From contig NZ_JAHXKI010000002.1 in NCBI RefSeq assembly GCF_019392195.1, forward strand, positions 186,001 to 250,000: 64,000 nucleotides of DNA. The letters run 5' to 3'. The position numbers and the translations under genes were made by a program. Positions within the stretch are counted from its first letter, which is position 1. The number at the start of each line of letters is the position of its first letter. Below the pieces are notes generated by a model, which worked only from the letters and a program-made list of their open reading frames with translations, did no database searches and was not told the DNA's origin. Shown piece by piece: positions 1 to 8,680 of this stretch. The DNA is from Marinobacter sp. F4206. GTDB taxonomy: Bacteria; Pseudomonadota; Gammaproteobacteria; Pseudomonadales; Oleiphilaceae.

Positions 1-32
1 GGATGGGCTGCGTTCTCGATCTCTGAAGCCAT
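1..32 (-). CDS. Possible start of a gene truncated by the window edge
   Basis: On the minus strand an ATG at position 32 opens a frame reading MASEIENAAHP to the window edge. It is preceded by an AGGA at a spacing of 8 bases, a reasonable ribosome-binding site. It would be divergent from the membrane-protein gene at 131. A competing reading is the tail of a plus-strand frame that stops at position 69. Ten codons are too few to recognise a family. Confidence 0.3.
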   Translation of the reverse strand, partial: MASEIENAAH

Positions 33-130
33 TCGAACTATCCTGTCTTTAACAATAAGAGACTTGTAGGGTAACACGTAGTATCGATTATCATGCACAG
101 TCCACAAGCGATAAGGTAGCCCCGCAATTC

Positions 131-592
131 ATGACCACCTATTCACCACACACCAAGGCCGTGGACGCCCCTGAAGTGGCCGTGTATTGGGCTGAACGCC
201 GTAGGTATCTCGAGCGCATCCGCAAGGTTCCGGAAATCAGACAGCGATTCTGGCGCGAAGTTGCCATGTACCTGCTTCGTCGGATCCTGTGGTCCTTTGG
301 CTTCTTTCCCATTTTTATCGCGTTCTGGATTCCGTTCGTTCTCGCCAGCTTTAATCCGGTGGTGATGGCCTCGGACCTGATCCCCCTGCTCCAGGAGTTC
401 ACCAGCTCCAACCCCGAAGTCCAGGCCACCACGATCAGCACCCTGACCATTGCCTGGGCATCGATTGGCTTTATCTTCCTGGTCTTTGACTTCGTACTGA
501 CGCCGTTCCGTTCCCCCTATGAATATGAAGCCGATGTGTACATGAGGTCATGGGAACAGCTCAACCATGACCAGCTTCCGGACAAAGTGTGA
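131..592 (+). CDS. Small two-helix membrane protein of unknown function
   Basis: The 153-residue product is not recognised. It has a basic, Arg-rich N-terminal stretch (about residues 20–50), then two hydrophobic segments at roughly 55–75 and 108–130, separated by a short loop containing FTSSNPEVQ. An acidic soluble tail follows. The positive-inside rule puts both termini in the cytoplasm. The ATG at 131 has only a weak ribosome-binding site. The gene stands alone: the next plus-strand gene begins 114 bases downstream. I considered PgaD, another small two-helix protein, but saw no convincing similarity and no pgaC partner. Confidence 0.6.
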   Translation: MTTYSPHTKAVDAPEVAVYWAERRRYLERIRKVPEIRQRFWREVAMYLLRRILWSFGFFPIFIAFWIPFVLASFNPVVMASDLIPLLQEFTSSNPEVQATTISTLTIAWASIGFIFLVFDFVLTPFRSPYEYEADVYMRSWEQLNHDQLPDKV

Positions 593-706
593 TTTGGCCT
601 GCATTCTCGTTAACTCCAGACACTTTCTGTTACATAAGTTTGCACTCACTGGTTAAGATGCAGAGGTAGACAGAATTCTGAGAATGCAGGTTCACGAGGT
701 TCCACC

Positions 707-2059
707 ATGGTCGATGTCAGACCGCTTCTGTTCATCAACGCACTGGCCCTGATGCTTCTGGTTACCGCCGGCTTCGCGTCCGTCCGGGACGACGCGATGG
801 CCCTGGCGGAGGTCGCGCCCCCCGCCGTTGACCAGGCGCTTGCGACGGCGAACCAACCCGAGCCCGAGGCGGCGCAACCTGATGTTTTTGCCGAACCCGC
901 CCACCCCCCCGAGTCCGAGCAGGCCGGATCCAGGACGCTTGCCATCGGAACAGAGGCGGAGTTAACGGAAGAACCACGAAGGCCGAAAGCGGAAGCAGAG
1001 CCTTTCAGCGTGCCGCCTATGCCAGAGCAACCAACCGTGCTGGCTGTCGCGGAACCGTCCGCAGCCATGGCGACCAGAAGCGATGTATCGCCGACGCCGA
1101 AACCAGAACCGGAAAAACCAACTCCGACCACCGGAACCCTTATCCTGCGCTCGAATGTGGTCGGTGACAGCGTGACCATCAACGGCGAACCCTACGGCGC
1201 CACTCGACTCGACCTGGAACTCGATCCCGGCCGTTACGAGATCACCATCAGCAAACCCGGATTCAGTGACTGGAGCCGTCAGGTTGCGGTGGAGGCCGGT
1301 CGCGAGATGACTCTGGTGGGCAAACTTGAGGCTTATACCACCGTCAACTATCGCAAGGGCTCCTGGGTCGGCGGCGTAAAAACCGGTGACGGCACCTATG
1401 AAGACAAAGACGGGCTGCGCTACGAAGGTCACTTCGTCGATGGAAAATTCCACGGTGAAGGCACTGCCTGGTACCCCGATGGCAGCCGCTATGACGGCGA
1501 CTGGAGTGAAGGTCAGCGGCATGGAGAAGGCACCTGGCGTGGCGCAGATGGGGCGCGCTATACCGGCGAATTCGCGGCCAACCGCTTTAGTGGCAAAGGC
1601 ACCCTCACCATGGCCAATGGCGACATCCTGACCGGCTACTGGAAAGACGGCCACCTAAACGGCCACGGTTCGCTAACCACAGCGGACGGCATGCTTTATG
1701 TGGGCGCCTTTCGGGACGACGAATTTCACGGCCGCGGCTCGCTCACCTACCCGGATGGTCGTCATTACGAAGGCGAATTCTCCACCGGAGCATTTCACGG
1801 TACCGGCTCCGAAGTCTTTGCCGATGGCAAGAAGTACGAGGGCGAGTACATTGAAGGAAAATTCCACGGCAAGGGGCTGCTGTTGAACCCCAACGGCAGC
1901 TCCATCGAAGCCACCTTCCGACATGGCGAGCCTTATGGAAAGGTGCGCCTGACAACCGCGGCCGGCGAAATATTCACCGCCCGGACAACCGAACCCGGTG
2001 TCTGCTATCGGGACAAGAGCTACCGGGCCACTCAATGCCCGAAACTGGAAGGCTGGTAA
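707..2059 (+). CDS. PEGA-domain and MORN-repeat envelope protein
   Basis: This 450-residue protein starts with a hydrophobic segment (residues 7–24) that may be a signal peptide or membrane anchor. A Pro/Glu/Ala-rich linker follows to about residue 140. Residues 143–207 look like a PEGA domain (SVTINGEPYG, LDPGRYEITISKPGF). From about 224 to 400 there are some eight MORN repeats with a 23-residue period and the signature YxGxFxxGxxHGxGxxxxxDG. A short tail contains two Cys. The combination suggests an envelope-exposed scaffold; MORN repeats in bacteria are associated with surface or cell-wall contacts, but no specific role can be assigned. A GAGG lies 9–12 bases before the ATG. The response-regulator gene begins 53 bases downstream on the same strand, so the two may be co-transcribed. 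Confidence 0.8.
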   Translation: MVDVRPLLFINALALMLLVTAGFASVRDDAMALAEVAPPAVDQALATANQPEPEAAQPDVFAEPAHPPESEQAGSRTLAIGTEAELTEEPRRPKAEAEPFSVPPMPEQPTVLAVAEPSAAMATRSDVSPTPKPEPEKPTPTTGTLILRSNVVGDSVTINGEPYGATRLDLELDPGRYEITISKPGFSDWSRQVAVEAGREMTLVGKLEAYTTVNYRKGSWVGGVKTGDGTYEDKDGLRYEGHFVDGKFHGEGTAWYPDGSRYDGDWSEGQRHGEGTWRGADGARYTGEFAANRFSGKGTLTMANGDILTGYWKDGHLNGHGSLTTADGMLYVGAFRDDEFHGRGSLTYPDGRHYEGEFSTGAFHGTGSEVFADGKKYEGEYIEGKFHGKGLLLNPNGSSIEATFRHGEPYGKVRLTTAAGEIFTARTTEPGVCYRDKSYRATQCPKLEGW

Positions 2060-2112
2060 CCGATACCGGCCCGATCATACACGCGTTTGCAGTACAGGAT
2101 TGAGGTAGTGAC

Positions 2113-3210
2113 ATGGCGATCAAGAACGCTCTGCTGGTGGACGACTCCAAGGTGGCGCGGTTTGCCCTGAGCAAGCTGCTGGAAAGTCGTGACATGGAAG
2201 TGAACATGGCAGGGTCGGCCGAGGAAGCACTGGATTTCCTGAACGGTTCCGACCGCCCGGACGTCATTTTCATGGATCACCTGATGCCCGGCATGAATGG
2301 CGTGGAAGCGACTAAGGCTATCAAGGGCAACCCGGACACCGCCGCCATCCCGATCATCATGTGCACCTCCAAGAAATCGTCGACGTTTATGGAGGAGGCG
2401 AAGAACTTCGGTGTATACAACATTCTTACCAAGCCGCCCCACACAGATGGCCTGACCCTGGTTCTTGAGCAACTGGACCGCGATGTCACCGAAGGCACGT
2501 TACCCGAACCACCGGAGGTCGATTCAACCAACGCCAACGGAGAAGACGAACTTCTGAACATTCCCGACGACGCCTCGGTTGAGCTGTCCCTCAAAACCGA
2601 GGGCGATGCCGCGCCTCAGGACAGTGCTTCCTCGAATGTCGTGCCCCTGACCGGTGACCTGATTGAGCAGATTGCGCGTTCAGCGGTTAAAACCCACATC
2701 AACAACCGGCTGCACGAACTGCTCAGCTCCCTCTTTGACGAACAGTTTGATCATCTCAAGCGGGCACTGGATGAATCCCGCAGCAGGCAGGAGAGCACTG
2801 TCGAGGAGCGGCTGGATGGCATGGCGGCACTGGTGGAGGAACGCACCCGACACCTGCGCGACGAAGTGGCTGCCGAAGTGAATCTCAACCTGGCCCGCGA
2901 ACTGGCAGACCTGAAACGGGAACTGAAAAGCAATTCCGGGTTCACCACTGACCACATGGCGGAACTCAAGGACCACATCACCAGCGTCCAGACCATCGAC
3001 ACCGAGTTCTGGCAAACCCTTCAGTCAGAGGCCATTCAACAGGCCCACGAAATATCACGGGAAACCGCCGAGGATATCGCCCAACGGACCATCGATCTCT
3101 TCGTGGCCCAACAACGGTCGGCCTCTTCCAAGGTCTACACCGTGGGACTGGCCGTCAGCCTGGGCATCTTCAGCGTCGGGATTGCCTGGTTGTCCGGCCT
3201 GTTTGGCTGA
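2113..3210 (+). CDS. Response regulator with C-terminal membrane anchor
   Basis: The first 120 residues form a CheY-like receiver: acidic pair D10/D11, phospho-acceptor D55 ([11 protein letters not shown]), T85 and K107 (TKPP). After a short acidic linker there is a long helical region (about 180–335), rich in charged residues and probably coiled coil. A single hydrophobic segment at about 341–362 ends the protein. No DNA-binding or enzymatic output domain is visible. Known receivers are mostly soluble, so tail-anchoring points to signalling at the membrane or to a protein-interaction output. GAGG precedes the ATG at good spacing. The gene lies behind the MORN protein. Its last 41 bases overlap the convergent nucleotidyltransferase gene. 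Confidence 0.8.
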   Translation: MAIKNALLVDDSKVARFALSKLLESRDMEVNMAGSAEEALDFLNGSDRPDVIFMDHLMPGMNGVEATKAIKGNPDTAAIPIIMCTSKKSSTFMEEAKNFGVYNILTKPPHTDGLTLVLEQLDRDVTEGTLPEPPEVDSTNANGEDELLNIPDDASVELSLKTEGDAAPQDSASSNVVPLTGDLIEQIARSAVKTHINNRLHELLSSLFDEQFDHLKRALDESRSRQESTVEERLDGMAALVEERTRHLRDEVAAEVNLNLARELADLKRELKSNSGFTTDHMAELKDHITSVQTIDTEFWQTLQSEAIQQAHEISRETAEDIAQRTIDLFVAQQRSASSKVYTVGLAVSLGIFSVGIAWLSGLFG

Positions 3211-3838
3211 GCCTCGACCTTACCTCTTGCCAGTCTTCCGGAGTGTCCACATCGTCGTGGACACCCGGAATATCAACCCGGGTCGCCCTGACGCTGGCCA
3301 ATAGCGCGCCAGCGCCGCGATCACCTTCCAGCTCCATTAGTTCGGGCCAAAGCCACCGTGGCAGGTAGGCAGGCACCCCGGGCCGACCATCGTAATCGGC
3401 TGCGACCGGCTGATTCGGCACAAACCTGGCTGCCTCGCCAAACGCTCTCAGTGAATCTACATCCAGCAACGGCTGGTCGGCCAACAGGACAAAGACGCCC
3501 CGGGCTTTTGGCCCCATGCTCGCCAGGCCGGTCGCCAGGGACGCTGAAAGCCCCTGATACCAGTCAGGCGACCTGAGCCAGGCCGTCGGTTGCGACGAGC
3601 AGCGAAACCGGATCAGAGGATACCAGGCACCACAAACGACCCGGACGTCTCGACTGAGCACTCGCCCCAACTCGATGGCCCGGTCCAGCAGGATCCCCTG
3701 TCGCTCCCCCATGGGAAGCAACATCTTGGGCCGGCCATATCGGCTGGAAGCGCCTGCAGCAAGGATAAGTGTCGGAAATTCCTGATCGGTCGCGCGGGGG
3801 GAGAAGTTTATGATAAGCGTCTCGATAGTCAGATACAT
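3170..3838 (-). CDS. MobA-like NTP transferase
   Basis: The 222-residue product carries the nucleotidyltransferase loop [19 protein letters not shown] at about residues 24–42, then [12 protein letters not shown], the usual Asp-bearing metal/substrate motif. This matches the MobA/MocA family, which transfers CMP or GMP to molybdopterin, and related NTP transferases. The exact substrate cannot be read from the sequence. The first 21 residues precede the conserved core, so the true start may be slightly downstream at a non-ATG codon; no other ATG is available before the motif. It is convergent with, and overlaps by 41 bases, the response-regulator gene, and is divergent from the pterin-synthase-like gene. 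No molybdenum-cofactor genes are visible nearby. Confidence 0.75.
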   Translation of the reverse strand: MYLTIETLIINFSPRATDQEFPTLILAAGASSRYGRPKMLLPMGERQGILLDRAIELGRVLSRDVRVVCGAWYPLIRFRCSSQPTAWLRSPDWYQGLSASLATGLASMGPKARGVFVLLADQPLLDVDSLRAFGEAARFVPNQPVAADYDGRPGVPAYLPRWLWPELMELEGDRGAGALLASVRATRVDIPGVHDDVDTPEDWQEVRSRLSQTGRTTRQSRR

Positions 3839-3859
3839 GAAGCCCGGAGCAGATGCAGA

Positions 3860-3888
3860 CTGCCGGTTTCAGTGATTTTTGCTAGAAT
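3860..3888 (+). promoter_or_regulatory. Probable sigma70 promoter for the pterin-synthase-like gene
   Basis: CTGCCG (3860–3865), a 17-base spacer and TAGAAT (3883–3888) lie 36 bases before the ATG at 3925. The -10 matches five of six consensus positions and the -35 is weak. Confidence 0.4.
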
Positions 3889-3924
3889 TCCGCCATCATT
3901 CAACCATACCCGCCCGGACTTTTA

Positions 3925-4776
3925 ATGAATCACCTCTTTGTGGACAACCTCACCGTCATAGATTTCGCATACCTGGACCCTACTCGCGGCCTGGTCGGCG
4001 AGAGCTGGATCGCGGATGTGGTGCTGGGCGGCGACCTGGACGATCAGGGTATGGTGTTCGATTTCAGCAACGTGAAGCGGACCATCAAACGGATTATTGA
4101 CGAGCGAGTGGATCACCGGCTCGTCATTCCCCGTGGCTATGAAGGCCTGTCGTGGAACGAGGATGAACCCGACACGTTTCGCTGGGCGCTGACTGACGGC
4201 AGCGAAATCGTCCATCGCTCCCCGGACGAAGCCGTGGTGTGGCTGTCATCCGAGCGGGTCGTACCCTCTGTGGTCGCCAGCCTCCTGGAGCATGAACTCA
4301 AGGCGGTTCTGCCTGCAAACGTCACCACCGTTGAAATCAATCTGCGAGAAGATGTGATTGAGGGAGCTTACTACCACTATGTGCATGGGCTCAAAAAACA
4401 CCTGGGCAATTGCCAGAGGATAGCCCACGGGCACCGCTCACCGATCCGGATCGACCGCAACGGGCACCGGGATTACGATCTGGAACGCCGTTGGTCCAAG
4501 CTCTGGCGAGACATTTACGTAGGCTCCGAGGAGGACGTTGTCCGGCGCCACGTGGGCAATGACGGGGTTCGGTATGTAACCTTCGAATACGAGGCAAACC
4601 AGGGCGAGTTTGCGCTGACACTGCCCGAGGATCGGGTATACATGCTGGATACGGACACCACAGTGGAACTGATCGCCGCCCATATCGCCGACAAGCTGAA
4701 GCTGGAATTTCCGACCGACAGGATCCGGGTCAAGGCCTACGAGGGCGTTGGCAAGGGTGCCATTGCAGCCCGTTAG
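3925..4776 (+). CDS. Two-unit 6-pyruvoyl-tetrahydropterin synthase family protein
   Basis: The 283-residue product resembles two tandem 6-pyruvoyl/6-carboxytetrahydropterin synthase (QueD-like) units. Unit 1 (about 1–140) keeps the GMVFDFSNVK stretch at 42–51 and the DHR motif at 63–65, but has GESW where the zinc HGH motif should be. Unit 2 (about 145–283) has the candidate zinc histidines H154 or H159 and H168/H170, with Cys163 in GNCQRIAHGH, and the late glutamate E273 (AYEG). It lacks a GMVxDF stretch. The units therefore look complementary. Family members act on dihydroneopterin triphosphate in pterin or queuosine synthesis; this form may do so or may be a divergent paralogue. No queuosine genes adjoin it. 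It is followed by a strong terminator. Confidence 0.75.
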   Translation: MNHLFVDNLTVIDFAYLDPTRGLVGESWIADVVLGGDLDDQGMVFDFSNVKRTIKRIIDERVDHRLVIPRGYEGLSWNEDEPDTFRWALTDGSEIVHRSPDEAVVWLSSERVVPSVVASLLEHELKAVLPANVTTVEINLREDVIEGAYYHYVHGLKKHLGNCQRIAHGHRSPIRIDRNGHRDYDLERRWSKLWRDIYVGSEEDVVRRHVGNDGVRYVTFEYEANQGEFALTLPEDRVYMLDTDTTVELIAAHIADKLKLEFPTDRIRVKAYEGVGKGAIAAR

Positions 4777-4840
4777 AAACAGGCGTACGAGCAGCCCCCA
4801 CACAGACACCGGGGGCTTTGCCACAGATTTCTCCAGGCAC

Positions 4841-4868
4841 AAAAAAACCGCCCAAAGGCGGTTTTTTT
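4841..4868. terminator. Bidirectional intrinsic terminator
   Basis: A stem of AAAAAACCGCC paired with GGCGGTTTTTT around a CAAA loop gives a T-tract on both strands. It can end the pterin-synthase-like transcript on the plus strand and the tRNA transcript on the minus strand. Confidence 0.9.
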
Positions 4869-4904
4869 GATGGCTCTCCGGTGGACTAAACCGTCAAGCC
4901 GAAT

Positions 4905-4980
4905 TGGCGTCCCCTAGGGGGTTCGAACCCCTGTTGCCGCCGTGAAAGGGCGGAGTCCTAGGCCACTAGACGAAGGGGAC
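4905..4980 (-). tRNA. tRNA-Glu (TTC)
   Basis: The 76-base gene reads as a full cloverleaf on the minus strand. The acceptor GTCCCCT pairs with AGGGGAC, the anticodon loop is CCTTTCACG with anticodon TTC, the T-loop is GTTCGAACC, and CCA is encoded at the 3' end (4905–4907). It lies 7 bases downstream of tRNA-Ala and is followed by the strong terminator at 4841–4868. The adjacent gltX encodes the synthetase that charges this tRNA. Confidence 0.97.
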
Positions 4981-4987
4981 TAGAAAT

Positions 4988-5063
4988 TGGTGGAGCCAGG
5001 CGGGATCGAACCGCCGACCTCAACACTGCCAGTGTTGCGCTCTCCCAGCTGAGCTATGGCCCC
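4988..5063 (-). tRNA. tRNA-Ala (GGC)
   Basis: The 76-base gene on the minus strand has acceptor GGGGCCA, D-stem GCTC..GAGC, anticodon loop CTGGCAG with anticodon GGC, T-loop GTTCGATCC and encoded CCA. It is the first gene of a two-tRNA transcript with tRNA-Glu. Confidence 0.97.
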
Positions 5064-5076
5064 TCAACGGCTGCGT

Positions 5077-5105
5077 ATATTAAGGATCCGCCCTATGGGC
5101 GTCAA
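5077..5105 (-). promoter_or_regulatory. Strong sigma70 promoter for the tRNA-Ala/tRNA-Glu transcript
   Basis: Read on the minus strand: TTGACG (5105–5100), an exact 17-base spacer, and TAATAT (5082–5077). An A-rich stretch, possibly an UP element, lies upstream. The discriminator ACGCAGCC is GC-rich, as in stable-RNA promoters under stringent control. The tRNA-Ala gene begins 13 bases after the -10. Confidence 0.8.
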
Positions 5106-5179
5106 CCTCTGAATCGCACTTTTTTCAAGTTTTCTGAACATCCCTGCTCAAGCCGTTTATTTCTTCACCAAAGCGGTTA

Positions 5180-6661
5180 TTAAGCACCCAATGCGGCGTA
5201 CTCTTTCTCCACTCTCTTGGTCTCCTTCTTTGAAAACCCACCCAACACTTCCAGGGCATGACGCAGACGGGAACGGGTCATATCCGGCCCCAGCAGGTCC
5301 ATGGAATCCATTACCGACCAGGAATTCGGGGTGCCGGCGACGGCAACGAAGATTGAGAACATGAAGTCGCCCATCTTCAGCTCCATGGCTTTGGCCAGGG
5401 CTTTGATGTCCGCGAAGATGTTTTCCTTGCTCCAGTGCCGCTGCGCTTCCAGCTTCCACAGGGTGAACTGGAGGACGCGTTTGATCTGCGCCTCATCCAG
5501 CTTGTTGTGAGCGAAATCGTCCGGGGTCAGCTCCAACATTCCGGAGAACATGAAGTTGGCCATAGGTGCGACATCGGAGAACACGTCTGCCCTGCCCTTG
5601 ATGTGAGGCACCAGTGCCTTCAAGGCATCCTCATTGAACCACCACTGACGCATGCGCTCCATGAACTGTTCTTCGGTGAGCTCGTCGCGCAACCACTGGC
5701 CATTGAGCCAACGCAGTTTTTCCACATCGAATACCGGACCACCGAGGGAAACCCGCTGGATGTCGAAGTTCTCGATCATCTCGTCCAGCGTAAACTTCTC
5801 GCGCTCATCCGGCATCGACCAGCCCATGCGGCCGAGGTAGTTCGTCACCGCTTCCGGCAGGAAGCCCATACGCTCATAGAAGTTGATGCTGGTCGGGTTC
5901 TTGCGCTTGGACAGCTTGCTCTTGTCCGGGTTACGCAACAGGGGCAGATGACACAGCTCGGGCATGTCCCAGCCAAAGTACTGGTACAGCAGCTTGTGCT
6001 TGGGCGCAGAGTTGATCCACTCCTCGCCACGCAGGACATGGGTAATACCCATCTTGTGATCATCGACCACGTTCGCCAGGTGATAGGTTGGCATGCCATC
6101 CGATTTCAACAGAATCTGGCAGTCCACCTGGGCCCAGTCGATCTCGATGGTGCCACGAAGCATGTCCTGGATCTCACAGATACCCTCGTCCGGAACCTTC
6201 ATGCGGATTACGTGCGCTTCACCGGCATCCAGACGGCGCTTCACCTCTTCTTCCGGCAGCTCCAGGTCGCCTTTGATGCCCGGATTCAGCCCCTTGGCCT
6301 TGCGCTCCTCACGAATGGCCTCCAGTTCTTCCGGTGTCCGGAAACAATAAAATGCGTGGCCGGACGTGACCAGGTCCTCAGCATACTGCTTGTAGGAATC
6401 CTTGCGTTCGGACTGACGGTACGGCCCATGAGGACCACCGACGTCGGGCCCCTCATCCCAGTTCAACCCGAGCCAGCGCAGCGCCTGAAGGATGTCCCGT
6501 TCTGATTCCGCTGTACTGCGAGCCTGGTCAGTGTCTTCAATCCGCAGGATAAACTGACCGCCGTGCTGGCGGGCAAAGCAGAGGTTGAACAGGGCGACGT
6601 AGGCGGTACCAACGTGAGGGTCACCGGTGGGTGATGGAGCAATTCGGGTGCGTACTGTCAT
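5180..6661 (-). CDS. gltX: Glutamyl-tRNA synthetase
   Basis: The 493-residue class I aminoacyl-tRNA synthetase activates glutamate with ATP and attaches it to tRNA-Glu in the cytoplasm. The HIGH-type signature appears as [13 protein letters not shown] near the N terminus and the KMSKS-type loop as KLSKRK in the middle. The C-terminal helical anticodon-binding region is complete. The ATG at 6661 was chosen because the conserved start [13 protein letters not shown] begins there and an AGGAAGG lies a few bases upstream; an earlier in-frame start would only add unconserved residues. It sits directly upstream of tRNA-Ala and of its own substrate tRNA-Glu, an arrangement I recall from Pseudomonas. 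Confidence 0.97.
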   Translation of the reverse strand: MTVRTRIAPSPTGDPHVGTAYVALFNLCFARQHGGQFILRIEDTDQARSTAESERDILQALRWLGLNWDEGPDVGGPHGPYRQSERKDSYKQYAEDLVTSGHAFYCFRTPEELEAIREERKAKGLNPGIKGDLELPEEEVKRRLDAGEAHVIRMKVPDEGICEIQDMLRGTIEIDWAQVDCQILLKSDGMPTYHLANVVDDHKMGITHVLRGEEWINSAPKHKLLYQYFGWDMPELCHLPLLRNPDKSKLSKRKNPTSINFYERMGFLPEAVTNYLGRMGWSMPDEREKFTLDEMIENFDIQRVSLGGPVFDVEKLRWLNGQWLRDELTEEQFMERMRQWWFNEDALKALVPHIKGRADVFSDVAPMANFMFSGMLELTPDDFAHNKLDEAQIKRVLQFTLWKLEAQRHWSKENIFADIKALAKAMELKMGDFMFSIFVAVAGTPNSWSVMDSMDLLGPDMTRSRLRHALEVLGGFSKKETKRVEKEYAALGA

Positions 6662-6703
6662 GAAACCTTCCTGAAATGTCGGTGGCCGTTTATTAAGCCG
6701 GGC

Positions 6704-6709
6704 ATTATA
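6704..6709 (-). promoter_or_regulatory. Candidate -10 element of the gltX promoter
   Basis: A perfect TATAAT on the minus strand lies 42 bases upstream of the gltX ATG. No good -35 is seen at normal spacing; TTATGC at 19 bases is the nearest. Confidence 0.4.
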
Positions 6710-6797
6710 CCGACCCACCCCGGATTTCGCATAACCCGCTGGCTTTGCGCGTCCAAACGGTCAATGCCAGCGCCACTCTTGGCGCATCGCCACCGAT

Positions 6798-6816
6798 AAT
6801 GTAACATTATAACATT
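6798..6816. promoter_or_regulatory. Candidate Zur operator upstream of znuA
   Basis: An imperfect 19-base palindrome with outer arms AATGT and ACATT and an AT-rich centre ends 28 bases before the znuA ATG. It resembles gammaproteobacterial Zur boxes (ATGTTATA..TATAACAT type). Zur repression of znuA under zinc sufficiency is well established in the family; assignment here rests on sequence resemblance and position. Confidence 0.55.
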
Positions 6817-6844
6817 CTATTGATTGAACCAGGACACGCCAGCC

Positions 6845-7789
6845 ATGCTACGAACCTATGCCAACGCGGCCACCGCCTTTGCCGCCGGTACGCTACTTTC
6901 CCTACCCTCTCTGGCCACGGCGGCCGAAGTCGTCACCTCTATCAAACCACTGGAACTGCTGGTCCGGGCGATTGCTGAAGACGACGTCAAAACCAGCACC
7001 ATCGTCCCCGCCGGCTCAAGCCCGCACACTTACAGCATGCGTCCCTCACAGCGGCGCGCCCTGGAAAACGCCGATGTGATTTTTTGGGTCGGGCCCGACG
7101 TCGAAAGCTTTCTGGACCGGCTCCTGCACGGCGAAGAGTTCCGGGGACGAACCGTTGGCCTTATGGATCCCGAAAACGCCCACGAGGAGGAACGGCATGA
7201 CGGGCATCACGACCATGGAGGGAAGCATTCCGGGGAAGCGGATATGCATGACCATGGCGACGGTGAGGACCCTCACCTATGGTTGGATCCGACTCTGGCG
7301 CTCGGCATGGCAAAAGACATCCATAAGGCCCTGTCGGGACTCAAAGGCGCCGACCAGGAAACTCTGGACCGGAATCTTGCCCGTTTCGAGTCAAATCTGA
7401 CTGAAACAGAATCCATCATCCGCAAGAAGCTGGAGCCAGCTCACGCGCTCGGCCTGTTTGCTTACCACAGCGCATTCACTCGATTTGCCGAACACTATGA
7501 GCTGCCGCTTGTCGACGTACTCACCCTGAATCCGGAGCTGTCCCCCGGTGCCCGGCACGTTGCCGAGGTTCAGACCAAGTTACGCGAGGCAACACACCCC
7601 TGCCTTCTGACCGAACCGCAATTCAACCGTCAGTGGTGGACCTCCATCACCGAGGGACTGGATGTCACGTTCAGCACCTGGGATCCCCTGGCCACGGACA
7701 TCGGAGTAAGCGTAAACGGCTACCAGGAGTTTCAGCTCGGCATTGCCGAGGCTGTGCTGAAGTGCCTACCAGAGGATACTGAGCATTAA
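6845..7789 (+). CDS. znuA: Periplasmic zinc-binding protein ZnuA
   Basis: This 314-residue cluster A-I solute-binding protein delivers Zn2+ to a ZnuBC-type ABC importer. It has an N-terminal signal peptide with likely cleavage after ATA (residues about 24–26), the metal-site context SSPHTYSM, and a His/Asp/Glu-rich loop (GHHDHGGKH, MHDHGDGEDPH) typical of zinc-specific members. A downstream FAYHSAFTRFAEHY carries another ligand histidine. The ATG at 6845 follows AGGA at a 10-base spacing and opens directly into the signal peptide. No znuB or znuC is adjacent, so the permease and ATPase must lie elsewhere. The 3' end overlaps the convergent AEC transporter gene by 24 bases. Confidence 0.9.
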   Translation: MLRTYANAATAFAAGTLLSLPSLATAAEVVTSIKPLELLVRAIAEDDVKTSTIVPAGSSPHTYSMRPSQRRALENADVIFWVGPDVESFLDRLLHGEEFRGRTVGLMDPENAHEEERHDGHHDHGGKHSGEADMHDHGDGEDPHLWLDPTLALGMAKDIHKALSGLKGADQETLDRNLARFESNLTETESIIRKKLEPAHALGLFAYHSAFTRFAEHYELPLVDVLTLNPELSPGARHVAEVQTKLREATHPCLLTEPQFNRQWWTSITEGLDVTFSTWDPLATDIGVSVNGYQEFQLGIAEAVLKCLPEDTEH

Positions 7790-8680
7790 CGGAATGGAGA
7801 CGATGGCCAGTAACGTCTGGCCACTGATAATACCCGCCATCAACGGGGCATCGCCGCCGAGCTGGCGGGCAAGGATATAGGCAGAGGTGGCCGTGGGAAG
7901 TGCCGCCAACAGAACCGCAACCTGAACCATGGTTCCGTCGAGGCCCAGCAACAATGCAAGCCCCCCGGTCGTGAGGGGAAATCCCACCAGCTTAAGCACC
8001 GACGAAACGATAAAAGGCAGGGAAGCCCCTCTCAGAGCCTTGAGCTGAAGCCCCGCACCCACCGTCATTAACCCCATGGGCAACGCCAGGTTGCTGAGAG
8101 GCTCCAGAATGCCGCCGATCAGGGGGTGAAACCCGATCTCGAAGAAACTCCAGACCACGCCAATCACCGAGCCCACGATCAGTGGATTGGTCACGATCGC
8201 CTTGAACACCGGCACCAACCGGACCGGACCCTCCGTGGCCACGAGAGAAAACATCAGTATGCAAAGCAGGTTCAGCAACGGCACCATGATGGCAACGGCG
8301 ATCGCCGTCAGCGACAAGCCCTCGTCCCCCAGCAGCATGCCGCCTGCGGCCAGACCCACATAGGAATTGAAACGGATAGCGCCCTGGTAAACCGAAGAAA
8401 ACACCGGGCCGGGCCAGCGCCAGAACCACTGCGCCAACGCCAGGACCAGTGTCATTGCGATCAGCATGGCACCAATCAGCAAGGCAATATCGCCATAGGC
8501 GGAGGCCGGCAACCGCGCCTGTCCCAGCTTGAAAACGAGCATGGCTGGAAACAGCACGTAATAGGTAAACCGCTCTGCCTGTGGCCAGAAATCTCCGCCT
8601 GGAAAATCCATGCGCCGGAATACATGCCCGAGCATGATCAGGAAAAATATCGGCAACAGGGCCTGCACCATCAGCGGCAT
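7766..8680 (-). CDS. AEC family (auxin efflux carrier-like) transporter
   Basis: The 304-residue integral membrane protein has about ten hydrophobic segments in two halves separated by a cytoplasmic loop, as in AEC permeases, which export or take up small organic acids. Substrate is unknown. The start at 8680 (MPLMVQALLPIFFL) is supported by GGAG nine bases upstream and by the first membrane segment beginning at once; an upstream ATG at 8722 would add 14 residues. It is transcribed toward znuA and overlaps its end by 24 bases. Upstream of it, 8681–8791 holds no gene but has a small hairpin and a run of eight G. Confidence 0.85.
   Translation of the reverse strand: MPLMVQALLPIFFLIMLGHVFRRMDFPGGDFWPQAERFTYYVLFPAMLVFKLGQARLPASAYGDIALLIGAMLIAMTLVLALAQWFWRWPGPVFSSVYQGAIRFNSYVGLAAGGMLLGDEGLSLTAIAVAIMVPLLNLLCILMFSLVATEGPVRLVPVFKAIVTNPLIVGSVIGVVWSFFEIGFHPLIGGILEPLSNLALPMGLMTVGAGLQLKALRGASLPFIVSSVLKLVGFPLTTGGLALLLGLDGTMVQVAVLLAALPTATSAYILARQLGGDAPLMAGIISGQTLLAIVSIPLMLSILW

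Noticed and set aside
131..592. PgaD-like exopolysaccharide protein
   Set aside because: Only the size and two helices agree; no sequence motif and no pgaC nearby.
1380..1920. Tandem DNA repeat in the MORN gene
   Set aside because: The periodicity is in the protein (23-residue MORN units); the codons have diverged, so it is not a recent DNA repeat.
5435..6505. A 356-codon plus-strand frame opposite gltX
   Set aside because: gltX is unambiguous on the other strand, and the antisense translation shows no domain or start signal.
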